This document shows, piece by piece, positions 49,922 to 58,959 of a DNA stretch of 64,000 nucleotides (within the stretch, counting starts at the first letter, position 1; each line of letters opens with the position of its first letter). The notes beneath the pieces are model-generated. The model was not told where the DNA came from. It made no database searches and saw only the letters and a program-made list of their open reading frames with translations. Source of the stretch: Streptomyces sp. NBRC 110611 (GTDB taxonomy: Bacteria; Actinomycetota; Actinomycetes; Streptomycetales; Streptomycetaceae); contig NZ_BBUY01000001.1 in the NCBI RefSeq assembly GCF_001590865.1, positions 778,357 through 842,356 on the forward strand, read 5' to 3'. Both the position numbers and the translations under genes were made by a program.

Positions 49922-52900
49922 TCAGGCCTCGAAGACCTCGTTCAGCAGGGCCTGCTGCTCCGCCTGGTGGCGCTTGGCCGAGCCCACCGCCGGCGACGAG
50001 CTGTGCGGCCGCGAGATGCGGCGCAGGCGCTCGCGGGCCGGGATGTCCTCGCCGACCGCCAGGTCGAGGTGGTCGATCAGGTTGAGGCCGAGGAACGGCC
50101 AGGCACCCTGGTTCGCCGGCTCCTCCTGCGCCCACAGGAACTTCTCGGCGTGGGAGAACTTGGCGATCTCCGCCTGGATCTCCTTGCCGGGCAGCGGGTA
50201 GAGCCGTTCGAGACGGACGATCGCCGTGTCGTACGCGCCGCGCTTCTCGCGCTCCGCCTCCAGGTCGTAGTAGACCTTGCCGGAGCACAGGACGACCTTG
50301 CGGATCGCGGAGGCCTCCACCGTGCCCGCGGCCACCCCGGTGTCGCCGATGACCGGGCGGAACCCGCCGGAGGTGAACTCCTCGGTCTTCGACGCGGCGG
50401 CCTTCAGGCGCAGCATCGACTTCGGCGTGAAGACGACCAGCGGCTTGTGGTGCGGGTTGTGCACCTGCCAGCGCAGCAGGTGGAAGTAGTTCGACGGCAG
50501 CGTCGGCATCGCGACCGTCATGCTGTTCTGCGCGCAGACCTGGAGGAACCGCTCGATCCGGGCCGAGGAGTGGTCCGGGCCCTGGCCCTCGTAGCCGTGC
50601 GGCAGCAGCAGGGTCACGCCGGAGCGCTGGCCCCACTTCTGCTCCGCCGAGGAGATGAACTCGTCGACGATCGTCTGGGCGCCGTTGACGAAGTCACCGA
50701 ACTGCGCCTCCCACATGACCAGCGACTCCGGGCGGGCCAGCGAGTAGCCGTACTCGAAGCCCATCGCCGCGTACTCGCTCAGCAGCGAGTCGTAGACGTT
50801 GAAGCGGGCCTGGTCCTCGGAGAGGTAGAGCAGCGGGGTGTAGTCCTCGCCGGTCAGCCGGTCCACCAGCACCGCGTGGCGCTGGCCGAAAGTGCCGCGG
50901 CGGGAGTCCTGGCCGGCGAGCCGGACCGGGGTGCCCTCCATCAGCAGCGAGCCGATCGCGAGGGTCTCACCGGTGCCCCAGTCGATGGTGTCGTCCTCGA
51001 TCGAGGCGGCACGGCGCTGCAGCTGCGGCAGCAGACGCGGGTGGACGGTGATGTGCTCGGGGATGTTGACCTGGGACTCGGCGATCCGCTTGACGACCTC
51101 CTGGGAGATCGCGGTGTCCACGTGGACCGGGAACTCGGCCTGCGGCTCGGGCACCTCGGGCACCGCCGGGGCGGAGGTGGCGTCCCGGACCTCGGTGAAG
51201 ACCTTCTCCAGCTGGCCCTGGAAGTCCTGCAGCGCGCCCTCGGCCTCCTCCAGCGTGATGTCGCCCCGGCCGATGAGGGACTCGGTGTAGAGCTTGCGCA
51301 CCGAGCGCTTCTTGTCGATCAGGTCGTACATCAGCGGCTGGGTGAAACCGGGGTTGTCGGTCTCGTTGTGGCCGCGGCGCCGGTAGCAGATCAGGTCGAT
51401 CACGACGTCCTTGTTGAACGCCTGGCGGAACTCGAAGGCCAGCCGGGCCACGCGGACCACGGCCTCCGGGTCGTCACCGTTCACGTGGAAGATCGGCGCC
51501 TCGATCATGCGGGCCACGTCGGTGGCGTACATGGAGGAGCGGGAGGCCTCCGGCGCGGCGGTGAAGCCGACCTGGTTGTTGATGACGACGTGCACGGTGC
51601 CGCCGGTGCGGTAGCCGCGCAGCTGCGACATGTTGAGCGTCTCGGCGACGACGCCCTGGCCGGCGAACGCCGCGTCGCCGTGCAGCAGGATCGGCAGGAC
51701 GGTGAAGTCCGTGCCGCCCTTGTTGATGATGTCCTGCTTGGCGCGGGCCACACCCTCGACGACCGGGTCCACGGCCTCCAGGTGGGAGGGGTTGGCGGTC
51801 AGCGAGACCTTGATCTGCTCGCCGTCGAGGCCGGTGAAGGTGCCCTCGGCGCCCAGGTGGTACTTCACGTCGCCGGAGCCGTGCATCGACTTCGGGTCGA
51901 GGTTGCCCTCGAACTCACGGAAGATCTGGGCGTACGACTTGCCGACGATGTTGGCGAGGACGTTGAGGCGGCCGCGGTGGGCCATGCCGATGACGACCTC
52001 GTCCAGCCGCGACTCGGCCGCGGAGTCGATGACCGCGTCCAGCATGGGGATGACCGACTCGCCGCCCTCCAGCGAGAAGCGCCGCTGGCCGACGTACTTG
52101 GTCTGGAGGAAGACCTCGAACGCCTCGGCGGAGTTCAGCCGGCGCAGGATGCGCAGCTGCTCGTCGCGCTCGGGCGACCTGTGCTGGCGCTCGACCCGGT
52201 CCTGGATCCACCGGCGCTGCTGCGGGTCCTGGATGTGCATGAACTCGATGCCGGTGGTGCGGCAGTACGAGTCGCGCAGGACGCCCAGGATGTCGCGGAG
52301 CTTCATCATGGACTTGCCGGCGAAGCCGCCGACCGCGAACTCGCGCTCCAGGTCCCACAGGGTGAGCCCGTGCTCGGTGATGTCGAGGTCGGGGTGCTTG
52401 CGCTGCTTGTACTCCAGCGGGTCGGTGTCGGCCATGACGTGGCCGCGCACCCGGTAGGAGTGGATCAGCTCGAAGACCCGGGCGGCCTTGGTGACGTCGT
52501 CGTCGTGCGAGGCGTCGATGTCCCGCATCCAGCGGACCGGCTCGTACGGGATCCGCAGCGACTTGAAGATCTCGTCGTAGAAGCCGTTCTCGCCGAGCAG
52601 GAGCTGGCTCATGATCCGCAGGAACTCGCCGGAGGCGGCGCCCTGGATCACCCGGTGGTCATAGGTGCTGGTCAGCGTCATGACCTTGGAGACGCCCATC
52701 TTGTTCAGGGCGTCCTGCGAGGTGCCCTGGAACTCGGCGGGGTAGTCCATCGCGCCGACGCCCATGATCATGGACTGGCCCGGCATCAGCCGCGGCACGG
52801 AGTGGACGGTGCCGATGCCGCCGGGGTTCGTCAGCGACGCGGTGACTCCGGTGAAGTCCTCCATCGTCAGCTTGTTGTCGCGGGCCCGGCGGACGATGTC

Positions 52901-53743
52901 CTCGTACGCCTGCCAGAACTCGAAGAAGGTCAGCGTCTCGGCCTTCTTGATGGCCGCGACGACCAGCTGGCGCTCACCGCTGGGCTTCACCAGGTCGATG
53001 GCCAGACCGAGGTTGACGTGCTCGGGCTTGACCAGCGTCGGCTTGCCGTCCTTCTGCGCGAAGGAGTAGTTCATCGACGGCATGGCCTTGAGGGCCTGCA
53101 CCATCGCGTACCCGATGAGGTGGGTGAAGGAGACCTTCCCGCCGCGGGCGCGCTTGAGGTGGTTGTTGATGACGATGCGGTTGTCGAACAGCAGCTTCAC
53201 CGGGACCGCGCGGACGGACGTGGCCGTCGGCAGCTCCAGGGAGGCGTTCATGTTCTTCGCGACGGCGGCCGACGGACCGCGCAGGGTGACGAACTCGGGG
53301 CCGGCGGCCGGAGCCTCGCCGTTGGCCGACGCCTTGGCGGCGGGCGCGGGCTTCGCGGGGGCCTTGGCGGCGGGCGCGGCCTGCGCGGCGGGCGCGGGCT
53401 TCGCGGCGGGTGCGGGCGCGGCGGCGGCCGGAGCGCTCGCGGCGGGCTTCGCCGGGGCGGCCGGAGCCTGCGGCGCGGCCGGGGTCTGCGGGGCCGGGGC
53501 GGCCGCGGCGGGGGCCGGGCCCTCCGCCGGCTGGGGCGGCGTGGTGGCGCCGCCGCCCGGCTTGTAGTCGGCGAAGAAGTCCCACCAGGCTCGGTCTACT
53601 GAGTTCGGGTCCTGGAGGTACTGCTGGTAGATCTCGTCGACGAGCCACTCATTGGGACCGAACGCGGCAGCAGGGCTCTTACCCCGCCCGTCTTGATCAG
53701 CTTCGGTCGAGATGCTCGAACTGTTGGGGGACTGTAGCGACAC
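49922..53743 (-). CDS. sucA: Multifunctional 2-oxoglutarate decarboxylase/dehydrogenase (E2-E1)
   Basis: A 1273-aa fused enzyme of the actinobacterial KGD/OdhA type, linking the TCA cycle at 2-oxoglutarate. The N-terminus has the E1 lead segment ([17 protein letters not shown]), then a long Ala/Pro/Lys linker (about 55-145), an E2-like succinyltransferase catalytic domain ([30 protein letters not shown]) and the thiamine-diphosphate E1 core ([39 protein letters not shown]). It lacks a lipoyl domain of its own, as known for this class. The GTG 53743 start matches family N-termini beginning VSLQSP. A two-component system lies upstream. Confidence 0.96.
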   Translation of the reverse strand: MSLQSPNSSSISTEADQDGRGKSPAAAFGPNEWLVDEIYQQYLQDPNSVDRAWWDFFADYKPGGGATTPPQPAEGPAPAAAAPAPQTPAAPQAPAAPAKPAASAPAAAAPAPAAKPAPAAQAAPAAKAPAKPAPAAKASANGEAPAAGPEFVTLRGPSAAVAKNMNASLELPTATSVRAVPVKLLFDNRIVINNHLKRARGGKVSFTHLIGYAMVQALKAMPSMNYSFAQKDGKPTLVKPEHVNLGLAIDLVKPSGERQLVVAAIKKAETLTFFEFWQAYEDIVRRARDNKLTMEDFTGVTASLTNPGGIGTVHSVPRLMPGQSMIMGVGAMDYPAEFQGTSQDALNKMGVSKVMTLTSTYDHRVIQGAASGEFLRIMSQLLLGENGFYDEIFKSLRIPYEPVRWMRDIDASHDDDVTKAARVFELIHSYRVRGHVMADTDPLEYKQRKHPDLDITEHGLTLWDLEREFAVGGFAGKSMMKLRDILGVLRDSYCRTTGIEFMHIQDPQQRRWIQDRVERQHRSPERDEQLRILRRLNSAEAFEVFLQTKYVGQRRFSLEGGESVIPMLDAVIDSAAESRLDEVVIGMAHRGRLNVLANIVGKSYAQIFREFEGNLDPKSMHGSGDVKYHLGAEGTFTGLDGEQIKVSLTANPSHLEAVDPVVEGVARAKQDIINKGGTDFTVLPILLHGDAAFAGQGVVAETLNMSQLRGYRTGGTVHVVINNQVGFTAAPEASRSSMYATDVARMIEAPIFHVNGDDPEAVVRVARLAFEFRQAFNKDVVIDLICYRRRGHNETDNPGFTQPLMYDLIDKKRSVRKLYTESLIGRGDITLEEAEGALQDFQGQLEKVFTEVRDATSAPAVPEVPEPQAEFPVHVDTAISQEVVKRIAESQVNIPEHITVHPRLLPQLQRRAASIEDDTIDWGTGETLAIGSLLMEGTPVRLAGQDSRRGTFGQRHAVLVDRLTGEDYTPLLYLSEDQARFNVYDSLLSEYAAMGFEYGYSLARPESLVMWEAQFGDFVNGAQTIVDEFISSAEQKWGQRSGVTLLLPHGYEGQGPDHSSARIERFLQVCAQNSMTVAMPTLPSNYFHLLRWQVHNPHHKPLVVFTPKSMLRLKAAASKTEEFTSGGFRPVIGDTGVAAGTVEASAIRKVVLCSGKVYYDLEAEREKRGAYDTAIVRLERLYPLPGKEIQAEIAKFSHAEKFLWAQEEPANQGAWPFLGLNLIDHLDLAVGEDIPARERLRRISRPHSSSPAVGSAKRHQAEQQALLNEVFEA

Positions 53744-53993
53744 GGCGGCAACCGCCCTCTTCCGCTTCCTAAGGTGGTGGACAGCGGAAATAAAGGCTAC
53801 GCCTGTTGTGACCTTCGGTGCAGTCCGGGAGGGCCACACGTCGTGCACGTCACATTTGGCACGGGGTTTCAGGGCGTGATCTGGCGGGAAACACACTGGG
53901 TTCGCCCGCGTACGGGTAGCACCCATCGCCGTCGCACCCACGAGATGAGTGCTCCTGGCACCGACCCTACGTCAGGTGCCGTTCATACGGACG

Positions 53994-55196
53994 TCAGCTC
54001 CGCGATGACTCCAGCCCCGGAAGAGTGACCCGGATCCGGCAGCCCCGGGTCGATTCGGCCACTCCGATCCGTCCACCGTGCAGATCCACCGCCCAGCGGG
54101 CGATCGCCAGGCCCAGGCCCGTACCGCCGTCCGTACCGGGGCCGGACGGTCCCGGGCCGCCGCGGTTGAACCGCTCGAAGACCCGGTAGCGCTCCGACTC
54201 CGGAATGCCCGGCCCCTCGTCCTGCACCTCCAGCTCCAGGCTCTCCGGGGCCTCCCCGCGCCGGGCCCGCACGGTGACCCGGCCATGACGCGGGCTGTGC
54301 TTGATCGCGTTGTCGATGAGGTTGGCGACGACCTGATGGAGCCGCTCGGCGTCGGCGTGCGCGGACAGCTCCGGCGGCGAGACGTCGAGGTGCAGATGGA
54401 CGTCCGTACGGGTGTGGGTGCCCGAGCCCGCCGTCCCGGACAGCGTGGCGGCGCCGCGGCTCATATTGGCCTCCTTGAGCACCCCGGACAGATACGGCCA
54501 GACCTCGAACCGCCGGACGCGCAGCGGCACCACCCCGTTGTCCAGCCGTGACAGGTCCAGCAGCTGCTCCACCAGCCGCCCCAGCCGCTCGGTCTGCCGC
54601 AGCGCCGTCCGCATCGTCTCCGAGTCGGGTTCGCAGACCCCGTCGACGACGTTCTCCAGGACGGCGCGCAGCGCGGCGATCGGGGTGCGCAGCTCGTGGG
54701 AGACGTTGGCGACCAGCTCCTTGCGGTGGGTGTCCACCGCCTCCAGGTCGGCCGCCATCCGGTTGAAGGCCTGTGCCAGGTCGCCGAACTCGTCGCGGCG
54801 GGCCGAGCGCACCCGGCGGCTGTAGTCACCGTGCGCCATCGCGCGGGTGACCTCCGTCATCTCGTCGAGCGGGGCGGTCAGGCCGTTCGCCACGAACTGG
54901 GTGATCAGGAGCGAGGCGATGATCGAGAAGATCGTGATCACCCGCAGCTCGGTGGCCGAGTGGATGGCGACGAACACCAGAAGGGTGGTGATGATCACCG
55001 AGACGCTGACCAGCGCGCCCAGCGCGGCCTTGACCGAGCGGTACGGGTCCAGAGGCCGCAGCGCCTCCCAGAGCCGTCGCCAGAGGCGCCGGCCGCGTTC
55101 CGACGGCTCCGGTGAGCGCGCGCAACGCCGCACCGGGGGGCGCCAGTTGTGCAGCAGCTGGCGTGATTGCCGCACCGGAAGGCGCCACGGGGTCAT
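53994..55196 (-). CDS. Sensor histidine kinase
   Basis: A 400-aa membrane kinase. A basic N-terminus is followed by two helices (about 55-80 and 85-107) with a very short external loop, so it probably senses within the membrane. Then come HAMP (about 108-160), the H-box NVSHELRTP (phospho-His), N-box NLIDNAIKHSP, and G1/G2 (DEGPGIP; GGTGLGLAIA). It overlaps the response-regulator gene by 4 nt (ATGA). The signal is unknown; the position next to sucA is conserved in Streptomyces by memory. Confidence 0.93.
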   Translation of the reverse strand: MTPWRLPVRQSRQLLHNWRPPVRRCARSPEPSERGRRLWRRLWEALRPLDPYRSVKAALGALVSVSVIITTLLVFVAIHSATELRVITIFSIIASLLITQFVANGLTAPLDEMTEVTRAMAHGDYSRRVRSARRDEFGDLAQAFNRMAADLEAVDTHRKELVANVSHELRTPIAALRAVLENVVDGVCEPDSETMRTALRQTERLGRLVEQLLDLSRLDNGVVPLRVRRFEVWPYLSGVLKEANMSRGAATLSGTAGSGTHTRTDVHLHLDVSPPELSAHADAERLHQVVANLIDNAIKHSPRHGRVTVRARRGEAPESLELEVQDEGPGIPESERYRVFERFNRGGPGPSGPGTDGGTGLGLAIARWAVDLHGGRIGVAESTRGCRIRVTLPGLESSRS

Positions 55197-55933
55197 GCGG
55201 CCGGCGCCTCCAGGGCGTACCCGACGCCATGCACCGTACGGATGCGCTCGGCGCCGATCTTGCGCCGCAGCGCCTTGATGTGGCTGTCGACCGTACGGGT
55301 GCCGGAGGCGTCCGCCCAGTCCCACACCTCGGCCAGCAACTGCTCGCGGGAGAGCACCGCACGCGGGGTGTTCGCCAGGCAGACCAGCAGATCGAACTCG
55401 GTCGGCGTCAGATGCACATCGGCGCCGCGCACCCGGACCCGGCGCTGGGCGTGGTCGATCTCCAGCTCGCCGAGGCGCAGGATGCCGCTGCGCGGGGTGT
55501 GTGCGGCCAGCGCGGCGCGCTCGACCCGGCGCAGCAGGACGTGCACCCGGGCGGCCAACTCGCGCATGGAGAACGGCTTGGTCATGTAGTCGTCGGCGCC
55601 GACGCCGAGGCCCACCAGCATGTCGGTCTCGTCGTCACGGGCGGTGAGCATCATGACCGGCACCGGGCGCTGCGCCTGGACCCGGCGGCAGACCTCCAGG
55701 CCGTCGAAGCCCGGCAGCATGACGTCGAGGACCAGGAGATCGGGCTGCCAGGCCTCGGCGGTCTCCACCGCGGCCGGCCCGTCGGAGGCCGTCTGGACCT
55801 GGAAGCCCTCGGCGCGCAGCCGGGCCGCGATGGCGTCGACGATCGTCGGGTCGTCCTCCACGACCAGGATCCGGCGCTGGGCGCCTGGCGTGGCAGCGGC
55901 GGTGCCGCCTTGCGTTGTCTGCGTCTGGTCCAT
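55193..55933 (-). CDS. OmpR-family response regulator
   Basis: A 246-aa regulator. The receiver domain (about 20-135) has acidic pocket EDD, phosphoacceptor Asp in LLVLDVMLPG, Thr in MLTARD and Lys in MTKPFS. The winged HTH (about 150-240; LTPTEFDLLVCLA, SREQLLAEVW, RTVDSHIKALRRKIG) is OmpR-type. ATG 55933 is chosen; ATG 55948 would add five residues. It is coupled to the downstream kinase. Confidence 0.94.
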   Translation of the reverse strand: MDQTQTTQGGTAAATPGAQRRILVVEDDPTIVDAIAARLRAEGFQVQTASDGPAAVETAEAWQPDLLVLDVMLPGFDGLEVCRRVQAQRPVPVMMLTARDDETDMLVGLGVGADDYMTKPFSMRELAARVHVLLRRVERAALAAHTPRSGILRLGELEIDHAQRRVRVRGADVHLTPTEFDLLVCLANTPRAVLSREQLLAEVWDWADASGTRTVDSHIKALRRKIGAERIRTVHGVGYALEAPAA

Positions 55934-56007
55934 CGCCCGCCCCTGCATTGCCCCTGCGTGGTCGCGTTGTGCTGGGCAGCAGCGTACGGGCATGGTGCGA
56001 CTGTCGG

Positions 56008-56805
56008 CTACGCACCCTTCCGCGCGAGGTGGACCGCGTCGGGGACGCCTCGGACAACGGGGATTTCTTCCGTACGTACGTCGGTGAAACCGGCATTTCG
56101 CAGGGCCTCCTCGAAGGCCGGCGAGGGCTGGGCGGACCAGACGGCGAGCACTCCGCCGGGTGTGAGCCGGTCGCGGCAGGCGGCGAGCCCGCCGGGGGAG
56201 TAGAGGCTGTCGTTGTCCTCGGTGACGGTCCAGTCGGGGCCGTTGTCGATGTCCAGGCACAGGGCGTCGTAGGCGTCCGGGCACGGGGTGTCGCCGGTGT
56301 CCGGACGTGGGGTGTCGTCGGCGTCCGGGCCCGCGTCGGTGTGCAGGTGGGTGACCAGGTCGGTGTGGAGGATCTCGCAGCGCGGATCGGCCAGCGCGGC
56401 CGCGGAGACGGCGGACAGCGGGCCGGTGCGGTGCCAGTCGATGACCGCCGCCTCGCGTTCGACGACCACGATCCGGCCCCAGCGCGGCTGTTCGGCGGCC
56501 CGGGCCAGGGAGAAGCCGACGCCCAGGCCGCCGATCAGGACGGCGGGCCGTTCGCGTCCGGAGGGGAGCGCGGCCAGCGCGGCGTCGATCAGCAGCCGCT
56601 CCGAGCGGCCGTCGGAGGTGTCCATCAGGAAGCAGCCGTTGGCGATGATCTCGTAGACCACGGGCTCCGCCGGCGTACCGGGGGAGGCGGGCGGCCCGCC
56701 GCGCTGCCGCAGCACCACCTCTCCGTACGGGCCCGCGCGGCGGTCGAGCGTGCGCGGGGTCCGTGAGGGATCGGCGGTACCTGGAACGGGAGTTACGGGA
56801 GCCAT
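56008..56805 (-). CDS. Spermidine-synthase-like methyltransferase-fold protein
   Basis: A 265-aa Rossmann-fold protein. VLIGGLGVGFSLA is the SAM/dcSAM-binding glycine loop and VVVEREAAVIDWH follows with the acidic ribose residue. LTPGGVLAVWSAQPSPAFEEAL matches the C-terminal half of spermidine-synthase-like proteins. The key Asp pair of true aminopropyltransferases is not clear, so activity is uncertain. An in-frame repeat (DTGDTPCPDAYD-like) lies at about 155-175. No Shine-Dalgarno is visible; CACGAT 6 nt upstream may be a leaderless -10. Confidence 0.75.
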   Translation of the reverse strand: MAPVTPVPGTADPSRTPRTLDRRAGPYGEVVLRQRGGPPASPGTPAEPVVYEIIANGCFLMDTSDGRSERLLIDAALAALPSGRERPAVLIGGLGVGFSLARAAEQPRWGRIVVVEREAAVIDWHRTGPLSAVSAAALADPRCEILHTDLVTHLHTDAGPDADDTPRPDTGDTPCPDAYDALCLDIDNGPDWTVTEDNDSLYSPGGLAACRDRLTPGGVLAVWSAQPSPAFEEALRNAGFTDVRTEEIPVVRGVPDAVHLARKGA

Positions 56806-56951
56806 GGCGTCATCGTGGCCAAGAGGAACGGCGCCGGTCCACGTCTTTCCTCACGCCACGCGGTGTGACGCATCTCACTCTCTCAGGTTCTTCAAAGGTT
56901 GACCAGGCAGGCTGGTACGCGACGTTGTGCAGGGCAGGCGAGGAAGGGAAG

Positions 56952-57848
56952 GTGCCGCGGACCGTGAGCGGGCTGGCAACCACCGGGGGAGCGCAGGGGG
57001 ATGAGGCATCGGGTGATCGCGCCCCGGCCCCGCTTCCGGGCGTTCCCCGGCAGCGGCCGGCCCAGGGGCGGCGGCCGGTCCAGGAGGGGCAGGTCCGCGC
57101 GGACGAGCCGGAACCGGGAACGGGGCCGGAGTCCGGACCGGCTCCGGCCCCTCCGCGGGCACGTGGCCGGCTCCGGCCGGCCCGGCGGCTGCTCCCCACC
57201 CCCACCGGCACCCCGTTCACCTTCAGCTACACGGTCCTGCTCCTGGCCACCTCGCTCTTCGCCGAGTACGGCGACCCCGGGCTGGTCTCCGAGCTGCTCC
57301 GGGACTCCAGTACGGACGTGGTCCACCTCATGCGGGCGCCGCTGCTGGTGCTCGTCGCCAGTGCGCTGTGGAGCGCCGGCGGGCTGGTCTCCGCCTACGC
57401 CCTCGCCTTTCCCTTCGTACTGACGGCGCTGGAACGGCGGATCGGCGGACTGCGCACCGCCGCGGTCTTCTTCGGCGGCCATGTGCTGGCCACCCTCGCC
57501 ACCGAAGTGCCGGTGGCCTTCTCGGTCGCTGCCGGCCAGTTGCCGGAGAGCTCGTTGCAGCGCCTCGACTACGGCATCAGCTTCGGCGTGATGACCTGCA
57601 TCGGAGCCCTCGCCGGCATGCTGCCCGGCTGGGCGCGCCTGCCCCTGCTGGCGGGCGTCGGCTTCCTGTCCCTCACGGACCTGCTCGCCTACGCCGACCC
57701 GATGGCCAACTGGGGCCACCTGCTCTCGCTGGCCGTGGGCGTCGCCGCCTGGCCCGTCCTGCGCCACTGGCGCGCCCGCCGCACGGGGCCCCCGCCCCTC
57801 CTCGGCGATCTTGGGCACCCGGCGCTGCGGAGCGCGCGGACGCGGTGA
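56952..57848 (+). CDS. Rhomboid-like membrane protein
   Basis: A 298-aa protein with a disordered Pro/Arg/Gly-rich N-terminus (about 1-75) and about six membrane helices. DYGISFGVM could be the G-x-S region and WGHLLSLAVGV supplies the His of a rhomboid Ser-His dyad; the usual second Gly after the Ser is replaced by Phe, so activity is uncertain. GAGGAAGG precedes GTG 56952; GTG 56964 is an alternative. Confidence 0.7.
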   Translation: MPRTVSGLATTGGAQGDEASGDRAPAPLPGVPRQRPAQGRRPVQEGQVRADEPEPGTGPESGPAPAPPRARGRLRPARRLLPTPTGTPFTFSYTVLLLATSLFAEYGDPGLVSELLRDSSTDVVHLMRAPLLVLVASALWSAGGLVSAYALAFPFVLTALERRIGGLRTAAVFFGGHVLATLATEVPVAFSVAAGQLPESSLQRLDYGISFGVMTCIGALAGMLPGWARLPLLAGVGFLSLTDLLAYADPMANWGHLLSLAVGVAAWPVLRHWRARRTGPPPLLGDLGHPALRSARTR

Positions 57849-57937
57849 GTGCGGCGCCTGGGAGAATGGGCGGAACGGAATGATTCTTCCGGGCGCGGCA
57901 CTCCGCGGCGTCCGTCGGCCGCAGGAGTAAACGCACC

Positions 57938-58822
57938 GTGTCCGCAGACCGCACGACCGGCCATCGGCAGCCGGCTCAGCCGACCCAGTCCACCGAGCCG
58001 GCTCCATCGATTCCCGACGCCGCCGGGCTCGGCCTCCTGTCGGACTGCGGCAGCTGCTTCGGGCTGTGCTGTGTCGCGCTGCCGTTCGCGGCCTCGGCGG
58101 ACTTCGCGATCGACAAGGACGCCGGGCGACCCTGCCCGAACCTGCAGACCGACTTCCGCTGCGGGGTCCACAGTGACCTGCGCCGGCGCGGCTTCTCCGG
58201 CTGTACGGTCTTCGACTGCTTCGGCGCCGGGCAGAAGGTCTCGCAGGTCACCTTCGGCGGCCAGGACTGGCGGCAGGCCCCGGGCACCGCCCGGCAGATG
58301 TTCGACGTCTTCCCCGTCATGCGGCAGCTGCACGAACTGCTGTGGTACCTGGCCGAGGCGCTGGCCCTCCCGGCGTCCCGCCCGGTCCACGCCGACCTGC
58401 GTGCCGCCCTGGAGAAGACCGAACGCCTCACCCGGGGCAGTGCCGAGGAGCTCGCCGCGCTCGACATGCCGGCCCACCGGGGCGACGTCAACGTCCTGCT
58501 GCTGCGCACCAGCGAGCTCGTACGGGCCGGGGTCCGCGGCCGGAAGAAGAAGGAGCGGCGGGGCGCCGATCTCATGGGAGCCCGTCTCAAGGGCGCCGAC
58601 CTCCAGGGGGCCAACCTGCGTGGGGCGTACCTGATCGCCGCCGACCTCAAGGGCGCCGATCTGCGCCGGGCGGACCTGATCGGCGCGGACCTGCGAGACG
58701 CCGATCTCAGCGGCGCCGACCTCACCGGCGCCCTCTTCCTCACCCAGTCCCAGCTCAACGCGGCCCGGGGCGACGCCACCACCAAGCTGCCACCGGCACT
58801 GACCCGCCCCACCCACTGGTAA
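57938..58822 (+). CDS. Cys-rich plus pentapeptide-repeat protein
   Basis: A 294-aa protein. The first half has a dense Cys cluster ([30 protein letters not shown]; about residues 37-105), suggestive of a metal or Fe-S site of the YkgJ/zinc-chelating kind. The second half (about 207-262) is a run of A(D/N)LxG pentapeptide repeats forming a right-handed beta-helix. AGGAG precedes the GTG start. Function is unknown; pentapeptide proteins can mimic DNA and protect gyrase, but nothing here supports that in particular. Confidence 0.8.
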   Translation: MSADRTTGHRQPAQPTQSTEPAPSIPDAAGLGLLSDCGSCFGLCCVALPFAASADFAIDKDAGRPCPNLQTDFRCGVHSDLRRRGFSGCTVFDCFGAGQKVSQVTFGGQDWRQAPGTARQMFDVFPVMRQLHELLWYLAEALALPASRPVHADLRAALEKTERLTRGSAEELAALDMPAHRGDVNVLLLRTSELVRAGVRGRKKKERRGADLMGARLKGADLQGANLRGAYLIAADLKGADLRRADLIGADLRDADLSGADLTGALFLTQSQLNAARGDATTKLPPALTRPTHW

Positions 58823-58918
58823 CCGCCCCACTGGCATCACCCCTCCCACTGGCAACCGTCCCGCCGCTGATCGCTCACAGCGAACGCGCCTCGGGGAACA
58901 TCTCCCGCCCCCTCGGCA

Positions 58919-58937
58919 TTGAGCGAGTAAAGCTCAA
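58919..58937. promoter_or_regulatory. HAIR box (HspR operator) of lon
   Basis: TTGAGC-N7-GCTCAA matches the HspR-associated inverted repeat (CTTGAGT-N7-ACTCAAG) in spacing and core. It ends 22 nt before the lon start. Lon is an established HspR target in Streptomyces. Confidence 0.75.
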
Positions 58938-58959
58938 CTTGCTTGCCGAAGGGGAGATC

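Noticed and set aside
49967..53602. 1211-codon plus-strand open frame over sucA
   Set aside because: Antisense shadow of the E1/E2 enzyme, caused by GC bias; no motif or start signal.
56952..57848. Calling this gene an active rhomboid protease
   Set aside because: The G-x-S-G motif is not intact (GISFG), so only rhomboid-like is supported.
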